Shown here: in pieces, positions 63,847 to 64,000 of the stretch
Layout of the letters: every line of letters starts with the position of its first letter
Position numbering within the stretch: the stretch's first letter is position 1
Assembly (NCBI GenBank): GCA_947179155.2
Contig: OX359281.1
Coordinates: 43,489,967-43,553,966 of the forward strand
DNA: 64,000 nucleotides
Source of the DNA: Hedera helix
Lineage: Eukaryota; Streptophyta; Magnoliopsida; Apiales; Araliaceae
Reading direction: 5' to 3'
Position numbers and translations under genes: made by a program
The notes under the pieces: generated by a model
What the model was told of the DNA's origin: nothing
The model's input: the letters and a program-made list of their open reading frames with translations, nothing else
Databases searched by the model: none

Positions 63847-64000
63847 TCACATATAGTCCACAGATTTCGTGTCGAGTTTGGGCTTTTCAAGCCTTTTTTT
63901 CTCCTCTGCCCCTATTTTTCATCACTATTTATATATTTATACTCATTCACTTCAAAAAATACTCCTATTTTACTTTGAAAATATACAAAAATAACGTGAA

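Overview
This window is nuclear DNA of a flowering plant, most likely a eudicot. The genes have many short exons with canonical plant splice sites, the intergenic DNA is very AT-rich and full of (TA)n tracts, and LTR retrotransposons and MITEs of plant type make up about a third of the window. No bacterial-type or organellar gene organisation is visible. Exon coordinates below were derived by hand from splice consensus, continuity of reading frame and recalled family sequences; none has been checked against transcripts.

Layout. (1) 1-7.3 kb, genic: the first exon of translation factor eIF3i (minus, running off the left edge), a four-exon pectate lyase (plus, 2585-4053), and a six-exon conserved plant protein of unknown function (minus, 4288-7280) that contains a probable U12-type AT-AC intron. 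(2) 8.9-11.4 kb: a seed-type tonoplast aquaporin (TIP3-like) pseudogene with four independent lesions, followed by a fold-back hairpin. (3) 14-30.6 kb, a transposon cluster: a Ty3-like solo LTR (14075-16929), a Copia-like solo LTR (17057-18591), and a hAT-like MITE (18665-30568) that received an LTR insertion, now a solo LTR (19015-30325), which in turn received a complete, very young, non-autonomous LTR element (19308-27339). That last element consists of two 3788-bp LTRs around only 456 bp of internal DNA. Target-site duplications support each LTR layer.

(4) 32.4-39.1 kb: an apparently intact 14-exon GH27 alpha-galactosidase gene. (5) 39.6-63.3 kb: a tandem cluster of three minus-strand DUF789 genes. 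Copies 2 (52315-56187, 328 aa) and 3 (58268-61705, 332 aa) look intact. Copy 1 (40130-42567) has lost its last exon, carries a 7-bp frameshifting insertion, and is cut off from its own upstream region by a 5.2-kb Copia element (42820-48010). The Copia LTRs are identical although its polyprotein frame is broken four times. (6) The right edge holds another hAT-like MITE.

The genes do not form a pathway or operon. Pectate lyase and alpha-galactosidase both act on wall or storage polysaccharide, but nothing in the sequence links them. The main interest lies in the architecture of the 3.8-kb-LTR element family, the U12 intron, and the decay of DUF789 copy 1 and the TIP3 gene.
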